DNA of 52,273 nucleotides from Chloroflexota bacterium (GCA_004297765.1 SCTZ01000206.1:1-52273); one strand, 5' to 3'. Positions 43,981-52,273 are shown, numbered from the stretch's first letter. A program made the numbers and translations. Notes: a model not told the origin generated them from the letters alone.

Positions 43981-44159
43981 AACGCTGCGAGTCCCCAAAA
44001 AGTTCCACGGTGAGAGCCTTGCATAACTAAAAGGGAATTCTCCGTAGTGAAAGGAGTGGCAGAAACTGGTGGCGCAATCGTGTCTCATGACACAGTAGAA
44101 GTAGAGAACGAACCCGAACCAAGATGACGTGAGCCGTCAGTGCTACTAACCGGACTGGG
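43981..44159. other. Intergenic, nothing recognised
   Basis: With the decayed locus that follows this is part of a 550-base stretch lacking an intact gene. No promoter or repeat that I can support. Confidence 0.35.
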
Positions 44160-44496
44160 AAGTAAGACCATCGACGCGATCGACAGCGTGTTGAAGTCTG
44201 TCCTTCAGCCGACGTACCGTCTTCTTGATGGCGTCGATGGCCTCCTCTCGCTTCGCTCATACTCGGGGTCGTCCGGTGCCCAGGGGAACCAGTCCGGAAG
44301 ATCACGCCGGTATCGGTCGAAGATCTGCGCGTGTGTCAGGCGTCGGCGTTTCAAGACGAGGAGATAAGCATCCGTAGCGGTGTTCCCAATAGTGTGCTAC
44401 GGCAACTTGTCTGATGCAGGATTCGAATAGATACTCGATAAACGCCGAAAACCCGGCGCCGTCTGAAAAGCCCGGCTTGTCGCGCCGGACGGTCAC
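44160..44496 (-). pseudogene. Frameshifted copy of an unknown short gene (cf. 37171-37467)
   Basis: Upstream part in one frame (RRDKPGFSDGAGFSAF..) passes at about 44370-44390 to another frame reading TDAYLLVLKRRRLTHAQI.., RYRRDLPDWFPWAPDD and a charged helical end KKTVRRLKDRL. The middle matches the frame at 37171-37467. Probably a broken member of an unrecognised family; lies beside the HicAB pair. Confidence 0.35.
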
Positions 44497-44534
44497 AATA
44501 GGTCGCTGCGGACTGGCGTGACTCAGCGAGGACC

Positions 44535-44756
44535 TCAGGCCAGCAGGAGCCGGCCTCGCGGCTCGGGAATCGGACGGCCTAGCTCACGGGCCGTCTCGAT
44601 CCATTCCCTCGCCACCACATGCGCGTTCGTCAGCGCCTCCTGCGGGGTTATGCCGTCCGCCGCACATCCCGCCAGTTCGGGGATTTCGGCGATGAAGGCT
44701 TCGTCCTCGTTGCTCCAGTAAATAATCACTTCGTACTTTATCGGCGTTTCGTTCAT
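44535..44756 (-). CDS. hicB: HicB-family antitoxin
   Basis: 73 residues with the HicB fold YEVIIYWSNEDEAFIAEIPEL, GCAADGITPQEALTNAHVVAREWI. No added DNA-binding domain, so short form. The ATG overlaps the hicA stop by 4 bases. Confidence 0.88.
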   Translation of the reverse strand: MNETPIKYEVIIYWSNEDEAFIAEIPELAGCAADGITPQEALTNAHVVAREWIETARELGRPIPEPRGRLLLA

Positions 44757-45016
44757 TCTTGAATCTCTCTTGTCAACCTGTACTTGACAATCAGGTCGCG
44801 AACCTGCCGCACCTGGTACGGTTTCGCCATTCCACCGTCACAAGGCTGGAGGTTGAGTATTTCGACCACACTGCTTCGCGTGTAGATGTGATGGCTGCTG
44901 CGTACGCGTTCCTCGAACCCGAGAGCAAGCAATAGTCCACGCAGGTCAGCAAACCGAACGCCCCGGTCAGCGCTACCGCTCAGCACGCGAGCCAGCACAA
45001 GACGCCAACGGGCCAA
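44753..45016 (-). CDS. hicA: HicA-like toxin
   Basis: 87 residues. C-terminal double-stranded-RNA-binding-like segment LGFEERVRSSHHIYTR, catalytic His in SSHHIY, and KPYQVRQVRDLIVKY. The TTG at 45016 follows GAGAGGTAGTGAA. Forms a pair with hicB; toxin is an mRNA interferase in studied relatives. Confidence 0.82.
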   Translation of the reverse strand: MARWRLVLARVLSGSADRGVRFADLRGLLLALGFEERVRSSHHIYTRSSVVEILNLQPCDGGMAKPYQVRQVRDLIVKYRLTREIQE

Positions 45017-45386
45017 TTCACTACCTCTCTTCTCGGGCTGCTCTAGATTATAGCAGGTATGTAGGGTACAAGCTTGGACTAAGTTGGGAACTAGCCAAGG
45101 CAGGGAAGTCGTAGACAGAGAAGACCGGTCCTCGGCTTATGTTTCGGCTTCCCGAGCAGGAGTCCAACCTACAACCTAGCGGTTTGCATTCCTCCATCGA
45201 CTCGGGCATCAACCTGAGCGCGTCTACCCGGGAGATCGAGCCGGGCAACAAAAGTCGGCTTCTTCGAGTGACGCCGACGCAGATCATTCAACTGATGATC
45301 TTTCCGTCTCCGCTGGCGAACAGCCTGTGGTCAATTACTACCCAAAGGCGAGCGTGCAGTGACCGCCGAACTGATCCCCATCCCGG
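45017..45386. other. Intergenic, 370 bases, no convincing gene
   Basis: Short frames on both strands have no start site. Shares sequence blocks with 38451-38600 (see there). The promoter of hicAB must be within, but it is not clear. Confidence 0.4.
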
Positions 45387-46313
45387 TTACTCGTCCTCGA
45401 ACGTGACCGGCGCCAGCACTTTGAGCGCCTCAGCGGCGAGGGTGATACGCACGGGGGTCCGCGTCGTCGTTTCGCCATCCACGTCGATGTACTGCGGAGG
45501 GACGGCATCGATCGTCACCTCTCTTGTGGCGAAATAGCGCGCTTCGGAGAAGGCTCTATGCCTTCCAAGCCAAAATGCGACCCATAGTTTGGCCATCTGC
45601 CAGCGACTGACCGTATCCATGGTGAAGACGATGAACTGCCGATTGTTCACCTGCGCATCCGGGGCCAGTTTCGTTACCCCGAAGAAGCTGCCGTTAGCTA
45701 TGATGATCTGGTGTGTTCTGAGAACATGCGTTTCTCCATCTAGCTCCAGCCTACATCGAAAGGCTTGACGTTCCAGCAGGTTCCAAACGCCAACCAGGAC
45801 GTACGCCACGACGCCCAGATAGCGCTTCAGACTTCGCGGTGTTTGCCTGGCAATGTCAGCCGAGAAGCCGAGAGAAGCGACGTTTGCGAAGTAGTCGTCG
45901 TTTACTTTCCCCAGGTCGATGTCGACCACTTTGCCATTGACAATGACGTCAAGGGCGCCATTCAGGGACAACGGAATGCCAAGGGTGCGTGCAAAGCTGT
46001 TCCCGGTCCCAAGAGGCAAGATGCCCAGCACAACGTCTCGATATGCGAAATAGTCAACAATCGAGCTGATTGTCCCGTCGCCGCCGCCGACAATCACCAG
46101 CGCATGTCCACGCTCTATGCCTTCCCTGACGGCCTCGGACAGACGAGCTGGGTCGCGCACCGGATAGGAGGCAGCAACATGGACCCCTCGTTTTGCCAAT
46201 TCGTCCATAGCTGCGAAGAAGAGCTGCTCTCCGCGCCTGGAATGGGTGTTCACGACGAGTACCGCGGATCGTTCTTGCCTGATACGTTTCTGTATATCCT
46301 GCTTGGTTTTCAT
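45387..46313 (-). CDS. Diacylglycerol kinase-family lipid kinase (YegS/BmrU-like)
   Basis: 308 residues. VVNTHSRRG, nucleotide-binding GGGDGT (76-81), ILPLGTGNSFAR (98-110) and the C-terminal domain with IIANGSFFG and a DGE motif. Phosphorylates a lipid such as diacylglycerol at the inner membrane face. The start lies 8 bases after the TfoX-domain gene, so one transcription unit. Confidence 0.88.
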   Translation of the reverse strand: MKTKQDIQKRIRQERSAVLVVNTHSRRGEQLFFAAMDELAKRGVHVAASYPVRDPARLSEAVREGIERGHALVIVGGGDGTISSIVDYFAYRDVVLGILPLGTGNSFARTLGIPLSLNGALDVIVNGKVVDIDLGKVNDDYFANVASLGFSADIARQTPRSLKRYLGVVAYVLVGVWNLLERQAFRCRLELDGETHVLRTHQIIIANGSFFGVTKLAPDAQVNNRQFIVFTMDTVSRWQMAKLWVAFWLGRHRAFSEARYFATREVTIDAVPPQYIDVDGETTTRTPVRITLAAEALKVLAPVTFEDE

Positions 46314-46321
46314 TCAGACCA

Positions 46322-46642
46322 TTAGCGCCGTTTCTTCTTCGGCGTCGCTTTGGCGATAGAGACGGAAGTCCGAGCCCAATCGATCAGCCTAGCGTCGTCC
46401 TGCAACACCTCGTCTGGCACTTGATAGTATGGCATCGGATCGTACGACTTGCTGCCGGCCTCCGTGTAGACGGCCCGATTCGAATCGTCCACCTTGAAGA
46501 ATAGCGCCGAGCCCGCGATCAAGGCAAACATCTGCCCGTCGGCGAATATGCCGTACCCTCCAAACATCGCCCTGCAATTGACGTCGCCGAGAGGAACCAA
46601 CCTGTCGAGGACCTCGTCACGAAACTTCGGGTCCGCAGCCAT
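46322..46642 (-). CDS. TfoX/Sxy N-terminal-domain protein
   Basis: 106 residues with LGDVNCRAMFGGYGIFADGQMFALIAGSALFFKVD and YYQVPDEVL, the N-terminal TfoX domain. The ATG at 46642 follows GGAGGTTGGAGTG; an upstream in-frame ATG at 46753 is not supported. The C-terminal TfoX domain is absent, as in many stand-alone homologues of unknown role. Confidence 0.85.
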   Translation of the reverse strand: MAADPKFRDEVLDRLVPLGDVNCRAMFGGYGIFADGQMFALIAGSALFFKVDDSNRAVYTEAGSKSYDPMPYYQVPDEVLQDDARLIDWARTSVSIAKATPKKKRR

Positions 46643-46832
46643 CACTCCAACCTCCGGGTTGTTTTCTCGCTGGCGTTCAGCATGACAGACCGGAAAGGGG
46701 GACAATCCTGGGCATCTCTGCTTTATCGAAGTGACATCGAACGGCATCAGCATCGGCAGGTCTGTCTGCAGATATTATAGCCTAGATGATCGGACAGTTG
46801 AATGGACGCGTCGCATCGGAAGTCCGGCAGGT

Positions 46833-46862
46833 TTGACAGGCTATGCCGCAGGAGGCTAGAAT
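46833..46862 (+). promoter_or_regulatory. Near-consensus promoter before the small RNA/leader
   Basis: TTGACA (46833-46838), 18-base spacer, TAGAAT (46857-46862). Predicted start at about 46869. Confidence 0.6.
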
Positions 46863-46869
46863 TATATAT

Positions 46870-46974
46870 GCTGCGACATGCGTGAGAAGGCGCCCCGACG
46901 GGCCCGCCGAATGAGACATCGCCGCCTGGCACGCCTACGGTGCTACCGACCCAGCATGCGGGGTCGGTTTTTTT
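46870..46974 (+). ncRNA. Structured ~105-nt transcript ending in an intrinsic terminator
   Basis: Between the promoter and the terminator lies a GC-rich sequence without an open frame. A stem GCGA..UG / CAUCGC can enclose GCGTGAGAAGGCG and CCGCCGAATGAG, followed by CGCCGCCTGGCA. This has a faint likeness to ZTP (pfl) riboswitches (CGUGACUGGCG ... CCGCCUGGGC), but key bases differ and the gene downstream, a CheY-like receiver, is not a purine gene. It could be a riboswitch-like leader or a free small RNA. Confidence 0.45.
46945..46974 (+). terminator. Intrinsic terminator upstream of the receiver gene
   Basis: Stem ACCGACCC / GGGTCGGT with an 8-base loop, followed by seven or more T. It ends 38 bases before the ATG at 47013, so read-through or attenuation would control that gene. 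Confidence 0.8.
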
Positions 46975-47012
46975 GCTAGTGCAGCCTTTCTGACGTCGCA
47001 AAGGAGAGCGTT

Positions 47013-47465
47013 ATGGCCGAAAACAAGATTCTGGTCATCGATGATGAGCCGTCCATTGTCGACATCGTCAAGGAGGCCTTAGAGTCCGAAGGATTCCAGG
47101 TGATCGGCGCCAACAGTGGAGCCGAGGGGCTCGAGAGGCTGCACAAAGAAGACCCGGATCTCGTGGTACTGGACGTGCTGATGCCGGGCATAGACGGCTG
47201 GGAAGTCCTGCGCAGGATCGAAGCGGATCCGGCGACCGCGGGTGTGCCGGTGATCATGCTGACGGCGCTGGGCGGCGACGAAGATATCTTGCGCGGTCTG
47301 GAGGAAGGCGCGGTCGAGTATATCACCAAGCCTTTCCACCTGCAGGACCTGATCGCCTGTGTCCGAATTCAGCTCCAGGTCTTTGACCCGCTCCTCCGCA
47401 AACAGCGACGACAAGCACTGATCGACAAGCGGCGACGATTCCTCACACGCTGGCCGACCTCCTGA
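47013..47465 (+). CDS. CheY-like single-domain response regulator
   Basis: 150 residues. Receiver with D10-D11 region (VIDDEPS), phospho-acceptor D54 (VVLDVLMPG), Thr in MLTALG and Lys in YITKPF; then a basic helical tail RKQRRQALIDKRRRF that is not a known output domain. AAGGAG precedes the ATG. No kinase adjacent; an orphan. Could receive phosphate from any of the kinases in the window. Confidence 0.88.
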   Translation: MAENKILVIDDEPSIVDIVKEALESEGFQVIGANSGAEGLERLHKEDPDLVVLDVLMPGIDGWEVLRRIEADPATAGVPVIMLTALGGDEDILRGLEEGAVEYITKPFHLQDLIACVRIQLQVFDPLLRKQRRQALIDKRRRFLTRWPTS

Positions 47466-47605
47466 ATGCGGAATTCTGAATGCGGAATGCGGAATTGGGG
47501 ATGCGAAGAGGCCGAAATGCCTGGTAGTGAGGTTACGCCTCCGCGTCTTACCTTTTCGCCTTTTCCCCTTTTTCCTTTCCGCCCCCGTAAGAAAGATTCA
47601 CTGCC
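47466..47605. other. Gap before glgA with GAATGCGGAAT and polypyrimidine repeats
   Basis: 47464-47500 repeats GAATGCGGAAT as in the hairpin 16530-16575. 47545-47590 is CTTTTCCCC-rich and mirrors the purine run at the start of the CPBP gene (7845-7870). Possible weak terminator. Confidence 0.4.
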
Positions 47606-49084
47606 ATGACTCGACCGCTCAAGATCCTGATGATGGCCTCGGAAATGGCTCCGTACGCGAAGACGGGGGGGCTGGGCGACGTGCTGGGCGCGCTGCCGAA
47701 GGCTCTCAGACGGCTCGGGCATGATGTGCGCGTTGGGCTGCCCAGATATGGTCCGATCCAGGAGCCTTTGTACAACCTGAAGACCGCGCTGGCGCCGCTG
47801 GAGGTGCCGGTGGACAGCCACGCCCTGTGGGTGGCCATTCGCAGCCTGCTGCACGACGAGGAGATGCCGGTCTACCTGGTGGAGCACAACGTCACCTTCG
47901 CCCGGGAGAACCTCTACGGGTATCCCGACGACGGCGAGCGATTCATTCTCTTCTCGCGTGCCATAATGGAGATGCTGCCGCGCATCGGCTGGCAGCCGGA
48001 TATCATTCATTGTCACGATTGGCAGGTGGGCGTGGTGCCGAACTGGATGCGCACCATCTACAGTAACTCCGAGTTCTTCGGGGCAACGGCCACGGTCTTG
48101 ACTATCCACAACCTGGCCTATCAGGGGATCTTCGGCTGGCGTGCGCTGGAGATGGCCGGGCTAGCCCCCTACGGCTACGTGACGCATCCCCAGACCCCCC
48201 ATCTCGGGGAGGTGGTAGATCTGCTAGCACGTGGGATCATGTTCGCCGATGTCGTCAGCACGGTCAGCAAGACCTACGCGCGCGAGATTACCACCCCGGA
48301 GTACGGAGAGAGATTGGACGGGCTGCTGTCCTCACGGCAGGACCGGCTCTTTGGCATCCTCAACGGCATCGACTACGACGTCTTCGATCCGGTCCGCGAC
48401 CCACATCTGGTGGCGCGCTTTGACGCGCACAGCCTGGATCAGCGCCCAATCAACAAGGCCGCCCTGCAGAAAGAGGCAGGGCTGGAGATCGATCCGGCCG
48501 TACCGCTGATGGGCGTGGTCTCACGCCTGACCGATCAGAAGGGCTTCGACATTCTGGCCGAGGCCTTCGACCACATGATGGATCTGGGCACACAGTTCGT
48601 CCTGCTCGGCGTCGGCGACCCGCGCTACCACGAGCTATTCATGCGATTGAGCCAACGCTTTCCCCGACGCGCGGCCATATTCCTGAGCTTCGACGCGGCG
48701 CTGGCCCAGCGGATCTACGCGGGCAGTGATATGTTCCTGATGCCATCCCGCTTCGAGCCCTGCGGCTTGGGACAACTGATTGCGATGCGCTACGGCGCGG
48801 TACCGATCGTGCGCGCTACAGGCGGACTGGCGGATACCGTGCGCGACTGGGACCCTGAGACCAGAGAAGGGACCGGATTCACCTTCACAACCTACGATAG
48901 CTGGGCGCTCTTCGCCGCCATCGTGCGGGCCGTGGAGACTTTTCGCCGCAAGTCCGATTGGCGCCGCCTGCAGGAAAATGGTATGGCCCAGGACTTCTCC
49001 TGGGCCGCCTCGGCTCGTCAGTACGTGGACCTCTACGAGAAGGCGCTGGGATTCAAGGGGGTCAGAGAACCCGGCGCGGGGTAG
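47606..49084 (+). CDS. glgA: Glycogen synthase (ADP-glucose type)
   Basis: 492 residues, GT5/GT-B fold. ADP-glucose-binding KTGGLGDVLGALPKAL (K19 region), HCHDWQVG, NGIDYDVFDP, SRLTDQKGFDIL and the C-terminal MPSRFEPCGLGQLIAMRYG. Extends alpha-1,4-glucan. The ATG at 47606 fits the family; the ribosome site is weak. No glgB/glgC adjacent. Confidence 0.93.
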   Translation: MTRPLKILMMASEMAPYAKTGGLGDVLGALPKALRRLGHDVRVGLPRYGPIQEPLYNLKTALAPLEVPVDSHALWVAIRSLLHDEEMPVYLVEHNVTFARENLYGYPDDGERFILFSRAIMEMLPRIGWQPDIIHCHDWQVGVVPNWMRTIYSNSEFFGATATVLTIHNLAYQGIFGWRALEMAGLAPYGYVTHPQTPHLGEVVDLLARGIMFADVVSTVSKTYAREITTPEYGERLDGLLSSRQDRLFGILNGIDYDVFDPVRDPHLVARFDAHSLDQRPINKAALQKEAGLEIDPAVPLMGVVSRLTDQKGFDILAEAFDHMMDLGTQFVLLGVGDPRYHELFMRLSQRFPRRAAIFLSFDAALAQRIYAGSDMFLMPSRFEPCGLGQLIAMRYGAVPIVRATGGLADTVRDWDPETREGTGFTFTTYDSWALFAAIVRAVETFRRKSDWRRLQENGMAQDFSWAASARQYVDLYEKALGFKGVREPGAG

Positions 49085-49482
49085 TAGTCGACTATAGTGT
49101 ACGCCGTAACCGTTCGACCATACGCAGGGCTCGTTATGCCATCCTAAGCCACAGCCGCGGCCGCTCTTCTGTCATGTTCTGAGCGCCTTTTTCCTGTCAT
49201 TCTGAGCGCCGCAGCGCGAAGAATCTCCCCGTTGGCCGTCCCAGTAGGGCCTTTCCCGTAGCTCAAACCTGGTCGTCCCTTCGAACCGGGAGATCCTTCG
49301 CTGCGACTCAGAGCGTGTGAGTTTTTCCCAAATTCGGGCGATCGCCGGCAGGCCGATGGCGTCGGGACGCCATTCCTGGGATGACCGGTTGCCTGCAAAA
49401 GCCGATTAAATCACAAGCTCTCAGGATGACAAACTGGAAAGCCTCGGTCAGGTAGGCAGGTTAGACCCATCGGGATCGACTA
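49085..49482. repeat. Gap with TGTCATTCTGAG repeat, family F (copy 1)
   Basis: 49195-49226 reads TGTCATTCTGAGCGCCGCAG and continues CGCGAAGAATCT; about 49307-49330 and 49424-49432 hold the complement halves (GATCCTTCGCTGCG; CTCAGGATGACA). So the element is an extended, degenerate version of 52186-52264. No gene seen. Confidence 0.6.
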
Positions 49483-52053
49483 CTAGCTCTTGCGGACAAT
49501 CCTCTGGACCCGTCTGCGGCCCTTGGGCTTGTCTTCCTTGCCCTCCGCACCATCCGCTTTGGATCCGTCCTTGTCGTTCTCGTCCGCGCTGCCCTTTTGC
49601 CGCGACTTGTCGAACTGCTTCATCTTCTCAGCGAACTGGTGCAGCCGCTGATCCACCAAATAATGGATGCTTCCTTCCGGGAACCGTCCCTCAGCATCGG
49701 GCTCTCCTGCCGCCCGGCCTGTAAGAAGCTCTAGCCCCTCGTCAATGGTCCTGACCGCCCAGATGTGGAAGCGTCCCTCCCGTACAGCCTGCACGACCTC
49801 GTCCTTGAGCATCAGGTTCTTCATGTTGGAGTGCGGGATGACGACGCCCTGGTCTCCCGTCAGCCCCTTGGCTTTGCAGCACTCGAAGAAGCCCTCGATC
49901 TTGCGAGTCACACCACCCACGGGCTGAACCTCGCCACGCTGATTGACCGAGCCCGTGACGGCGATCGACTGCTTGATGGGAACTCCCGCCAGGCTCGATA
50001 GGAGACAGTACAGCTCGGTGCTGGACGCGCTGTCGCCATCCACCTCGTCGTAGAGTTGCTCGAAGGTGATGCTGGCGGAGAGAGACAGAGGCTTCTCCTG
50101 GGCATATTTACCGGCCAGATAGCCGCGCAAGATCATGAAGCCTTTGCTGTGAACCCGCCCGCTCATTTGAATCTCGCGCTCGATGTTGACCAGGCCGCCC
50201 GAGCCAACGTAGGTGCGGGCCGTGATGCGGGATGGCTTGCCAAAAGAGTAGTCGCCCATGTCGCTGATGGCCAGACCATTGACCTGCCCGACGACCTCGC
50301 CCTCCACGTCGATCATGATCGTGCCATCGTCGATCATCTCTTGCAGACGGTCCTCGATGAGGCTGGAGCGGAAGTATTTCTGCTCGATGGCTTTGTCGAC
50401 GTGCTCGCCCATGACGAGCTCGCTGCCGTTCTTGGAAGCCCAGTAGCTGGCCTCGGTGACCAGGTCGGCGATGTCGATGAAGCGTGTGGAGAGCTTGTCC
50501 TGGTTCTCGATGAGCCTGGCCCCGTACTCCACCACCCGGGCCACGCCGCTCCTGTGGAAATGCTTCAGACCGTCCTCGCTGCAGCGACCACTGATGAAGG
50601 CGGCGTACTTGTGGACGTGGGAATCCGACCATTCCATATCGGTGCCAAAGTCCGCCTTGACCTTGAACAGCTTGCGGAAGTCTTCGTCCTGATGGTAAAG
50701 CGTGTAGTAGATGTACGGGCTGCCGACCACGACGACCTTGACGTTCAGCGGAATCGGCTCGGGGCGCAGGCTAGCGGTAGGAAGAGCGCTATACTGCTCG
50801 CCGATGTTCTCGATACGAACCTCTTTGCTGCGCAAGGCCCGTTTGAGGGCATCCCAGGAGAGCGGGCTGGTCAGCAGGTCACGAGCCTGCACCACCAGGT
50901 AGCCGCCGTTAGCCCGATGGAGAGCGCCCGGCTTGATATTGTTGAAATCGGTCATCATGGCGCCCAGGCGGGCTCGATAGTCTATGCGCCCGAAGAGGTT
51001 ATAGTAGGTGGGACTGTGCTCGACTACCACAGGCGCCCCACCATTGTCACAGTTGTTCACAAGGACGTTGATCTTGTAGCGCGACAGATCCGCCGCCGCC
51101 TTGTTCAGCTTGTCCAAATCGAGCGGCGCGCCCATCTCTTCTTTGTCGGCTCCCGTGCTGATTGCGCGGAACTCGTCGACGTTCTGGACGATGTCATCAT
51201 GCGCACTCCGCACATATTCCACGACGGTCGCGTAGTCCGCGTACTTGTGGAGCAGATCCTCCACCAGGTGCCCGGTAGCAAATAGAGCCACTTCTTTGTC
51301 CAGATTGCGAATCCGCTCGGAGGCCTCTTTATCTAACTTGCGAGCTTTGGTCAACATCTGGGTTAGCTCGAGCTGGAGCTGCTCTCCACGCTCCTGTATA
51401 TCTTTCTTGATCTCATCGGAGAGAGCGTCGAACTCCTCGCGGGTCATCGGGCGTCCCTCGGCGATGGGCACGGTCGCCAGTCCCATGGAGGTCGTCTGGA
51501 TCTGGAAACCATTGGAGGCAGCACGTGCCTGAGCCTGGTTGAGCAGCGCCTCCTTCACGGACTGGATCTCACGGACGACCTCGGCTTTCTTGTCCTCGTA
51601 GGTCTCGCCTTCGAAGGCACGTGGGATCTCTTTTTTGACACCCTCGATCATCTCGTCCATGTCGCGGGCCAGCTCAACCCCCTTGCCGGAGGGCAGGCTA
51701 ATGGCAAGGGGACGATAGGGGTCGACGAAGTTGTGCACATAGCACCAATCGGGCGGTGCATTGTCCTGCCAGGCCAGCTTCTCCAGATAGGCGTTGACAG
51801 TGGTATTCCGACCGGTGCCCATCGGCCCCGATACGAAGATGTTGTAGCCGTTGGACTTGATGTCAAGTCCGAACTCGATGGCGTTGCAGCCGCGGTGTTG
51901 TCCGACAGTCGTCTCCAGAGCCTCCAGTTCCCGCGTCGATTCGAAGGGGAGCTCGTCGGCGTTACATACGTGCTTGAGCCGCTCGACTGGAATCTCTAGC
52001 TGGTTCGTGGCGCGCACATTTTCAGTTGCCGTCTCTACTGCCTGGTTGCCCAC
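49483..52053 (-). CDS. Lon-like ATP-dependent protease (AAA_32/S16 type)
   Basis: 856 residues from the GTG at 52053 (GGAGGAGTG upstream); the longer frame to 52152 adds unrelated residues. N-terminal Walker A-like FVSGPMGTGRNTT, with Arg in place of the usual Lys, as in this subfamily; a long coiled coil region (about 120-290); LonB-like lid; C-terminal S16 peptidase with catalytic Ser in DGDSASS (S675) and Lys in VTRKIEGF (K718). The end has a charged, low-complexity tail. Cytosolic protease whose substrates are not known. Confidence 0.88.
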   Translation of the reverse strand: MGNQAVETATENVRATNQLEIPVERLKHVCNADELPFESTRELEALETTVGQHRGCNAIEFGLDIKSNGYNIFVSGPMGTGRNTTVNAYLEKLAWQDNAPPDWCYVHNFVDPYRPLAISLPSGKGVELARDMDEMIEGVKKEIPRAFEGETYEDKKAEVVREIQSVKEALLNQAQARAASNGFQIQTTSMGLATVPIAEGRPMTREEFDALSDEIKKDIQERGEQLQLELTQMLTKARKLDKEASERIRNLDKEVALFATGHLVEDLLHKYADYATVVEYVRSAHDDIVQNVDEFRAISTGADKEEMGAPLDLDKLNKAAADLSRYKINVLVNNCDNGGAPVVVEHSPTYYNLFGRIDYRARLGAMMTDFNNIKPGALHRANGGYLVVQARDLLTSPLSWDALKRALRSKEVRIENIGEQYSALPTASLRPEPIPLNVKVVVVGSPYIYYTLYHQDEDFRKLFKVKADFGTDMEWSDSHVHKYAAFISGRCSEDGLKHFHRSGVARVVEYGARLIENQDKLSTRFIDIADLVTEASYWASKNGSELVMGEHVDKAIEQKYFRSSLIEDRLQEMIDDGTIMIDVEGEVVGQVNGLAISDMGDYSFGKPSRITARTYVGSGGLVNIEREIQMSGRVHSKGFMILRGYLAGKYAQEKPLSLSASITFEQLYDEVDGDSASSTELYCLLSSLAGVPIKQSIAVTGSVNQRGEVQPVGGVTRKIEGFFECCKAKGLTGDQGVVIPHSNMKNLMLKDEVVQAVREGRFHIWAVRTIDEGLELLTGRAAGEPDAEGRFPEGSIHYLVDQRLHQFAEKMKQFDKSRQKGSADENDKDGSKADGAEGKEDKPKGRRRVQRIVRKS

Positions 52054-52185
52054 CAGCACTCCTCCAATAATACAGAACTGGCTGATTCCGACCCAGGCTC
52101 GGGTCACTTCTTGTCGTCCTGCCGTGTTCCGCGCAGAGGTCAGATCGCCCACAATCTAGTGTTCGACCACAGAGAAGACGCTATC

Positions 52186-52264
52186 TGTCATTCTGAGCGC
52201 CGCAGCGCGAAGAATCCGTATCCCCAGGGCGCGGATTCTTCGGCGTGCGCGCCTCAGAATGACA
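52186..52264. repeat. Inverted-repeat element, family F (copy 2)
   Basis: Begins TGTCATTCTGAGCGCCGC and ends GCGCGCCTCAGAATGACA, with CGAAGAATCCG / CGGATTCTTCG inside: a near-perfect fold-back of 79 bases. Upstream of the Lon-like gene. Confidence 0.8.
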
Positions 52265-52273
52265 AAACCAGTG

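Noticed and set aside
45150..45180. tRNA 3'-end-like string (CAGGAGTCCAACCT) near 45158, also near 38560
   Set aside because: The T-loop is not canonical and no acceptor or anticodon stem can be formed.
46322..46642. TfoX-domain gene as evidence for a competence link with the ComQXP-like locus
   Set aside because: Stand-alone N-terminal TfoX domains are widespread and unrelated to competence in most bacteria.
47013..47465. Receiver gene as the missing ComA-like partner of the kinase at 532-3114
   Set aside because: It lacks an output domain and is 43 kb away; no evidence links them.
50056..51285. 409-codon plus-strand frame antisense to the Lon-like gene
   Set aside because: Antisense shadow of a strong family member.

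Overview
The window is GC-rich (about 60 % by eye) bacterial chromosome with long intergenic spaces full of fold-back repeats. Gene content (translin-family protein, Trm112, CbbQ-type AAA ATPase, split-Soret-like cytochrome, DUF234 ATPase, Lon-like protease without Lon's usual N-domain, Wzz/BY-kinase pair, many kinases and toxin-antitoxin pairs) and many GTG/TTG starts behind GGAGG sites suggest an uncultured or little-studied member of the Chloroflexota. That assignment is an inference; there is no rRNA or tRNA in the window to test it.

0-9.4 kb, minus strand: an O-antigen-ligase-like protein, a very large duplicated CPBP (CAAX-protease family) membrane protease, a 68-residue peptide gene with its own near-consensus promoter and a strong ribosome binding site, an isoprenyl-diphosphate-synthase-family enzyme, and a PDZ-containing multi-span histidine kinase. 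The peptide ends in Pro-Glu-Trp-Thr. Peptide + isoprenyl synthase + polytopic kinase is the logic of the Bacillus ComQ-ComX-ComP pheromone system, here in the order X-Q-P, with a CAAX-type protease next to it. This is the most interesting find of the window.

9.4-24 kb is mainly housekeeping and envelope: phosphoesterase, CbbQ-like ATPase, an ECF sigma factor with a repeat-rich membrane anti-sigma factor, Trm112, an MBL hydrolase, UppP with a translin-family protein, then pyrophosphatase, threonine ammonia-lyase, a PBP2-like transpeptidase, an AcuI-type reductase, RNase HII and a QueG/RdhA-like Fe-S reductase. 25-34 kb holds a PIN-type toxin/UPF0175 antitoxin pair, a DUF234 ATPase, a HAD phosphatase, a sensor kinase/regulator pair whose extracytoplasmic domain carries a CxxCH haem motif, a multihaem-like split-Soret protein beside it, YraN, and a second PIN toxin pair. 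34-37 kb holds a polysaccharide co-polymerase/tyrosine kinase pair, a thioredoxin-like ferredoxin and RuvB.

37-45 kb looks eroded: an MNT/HEPN pair, small membrane proteins, a second ECF sigma factor with a membrane-bound partner, a GerMN-like lipoprotein and a HicAB pair. Three reading frames here are each broken by an apparent single-base deletion, so the region is either decaying or has sequence errors. 45-52 kb holds a lipid kinase with a TfoX-domain protein, a probable small RNA or leader with consensus promoter and intrinsic terminator, a CheY-like receiver, glycogen synthase and a Lon-like protease. At least five families of inverted-repeat elements recur through the window.
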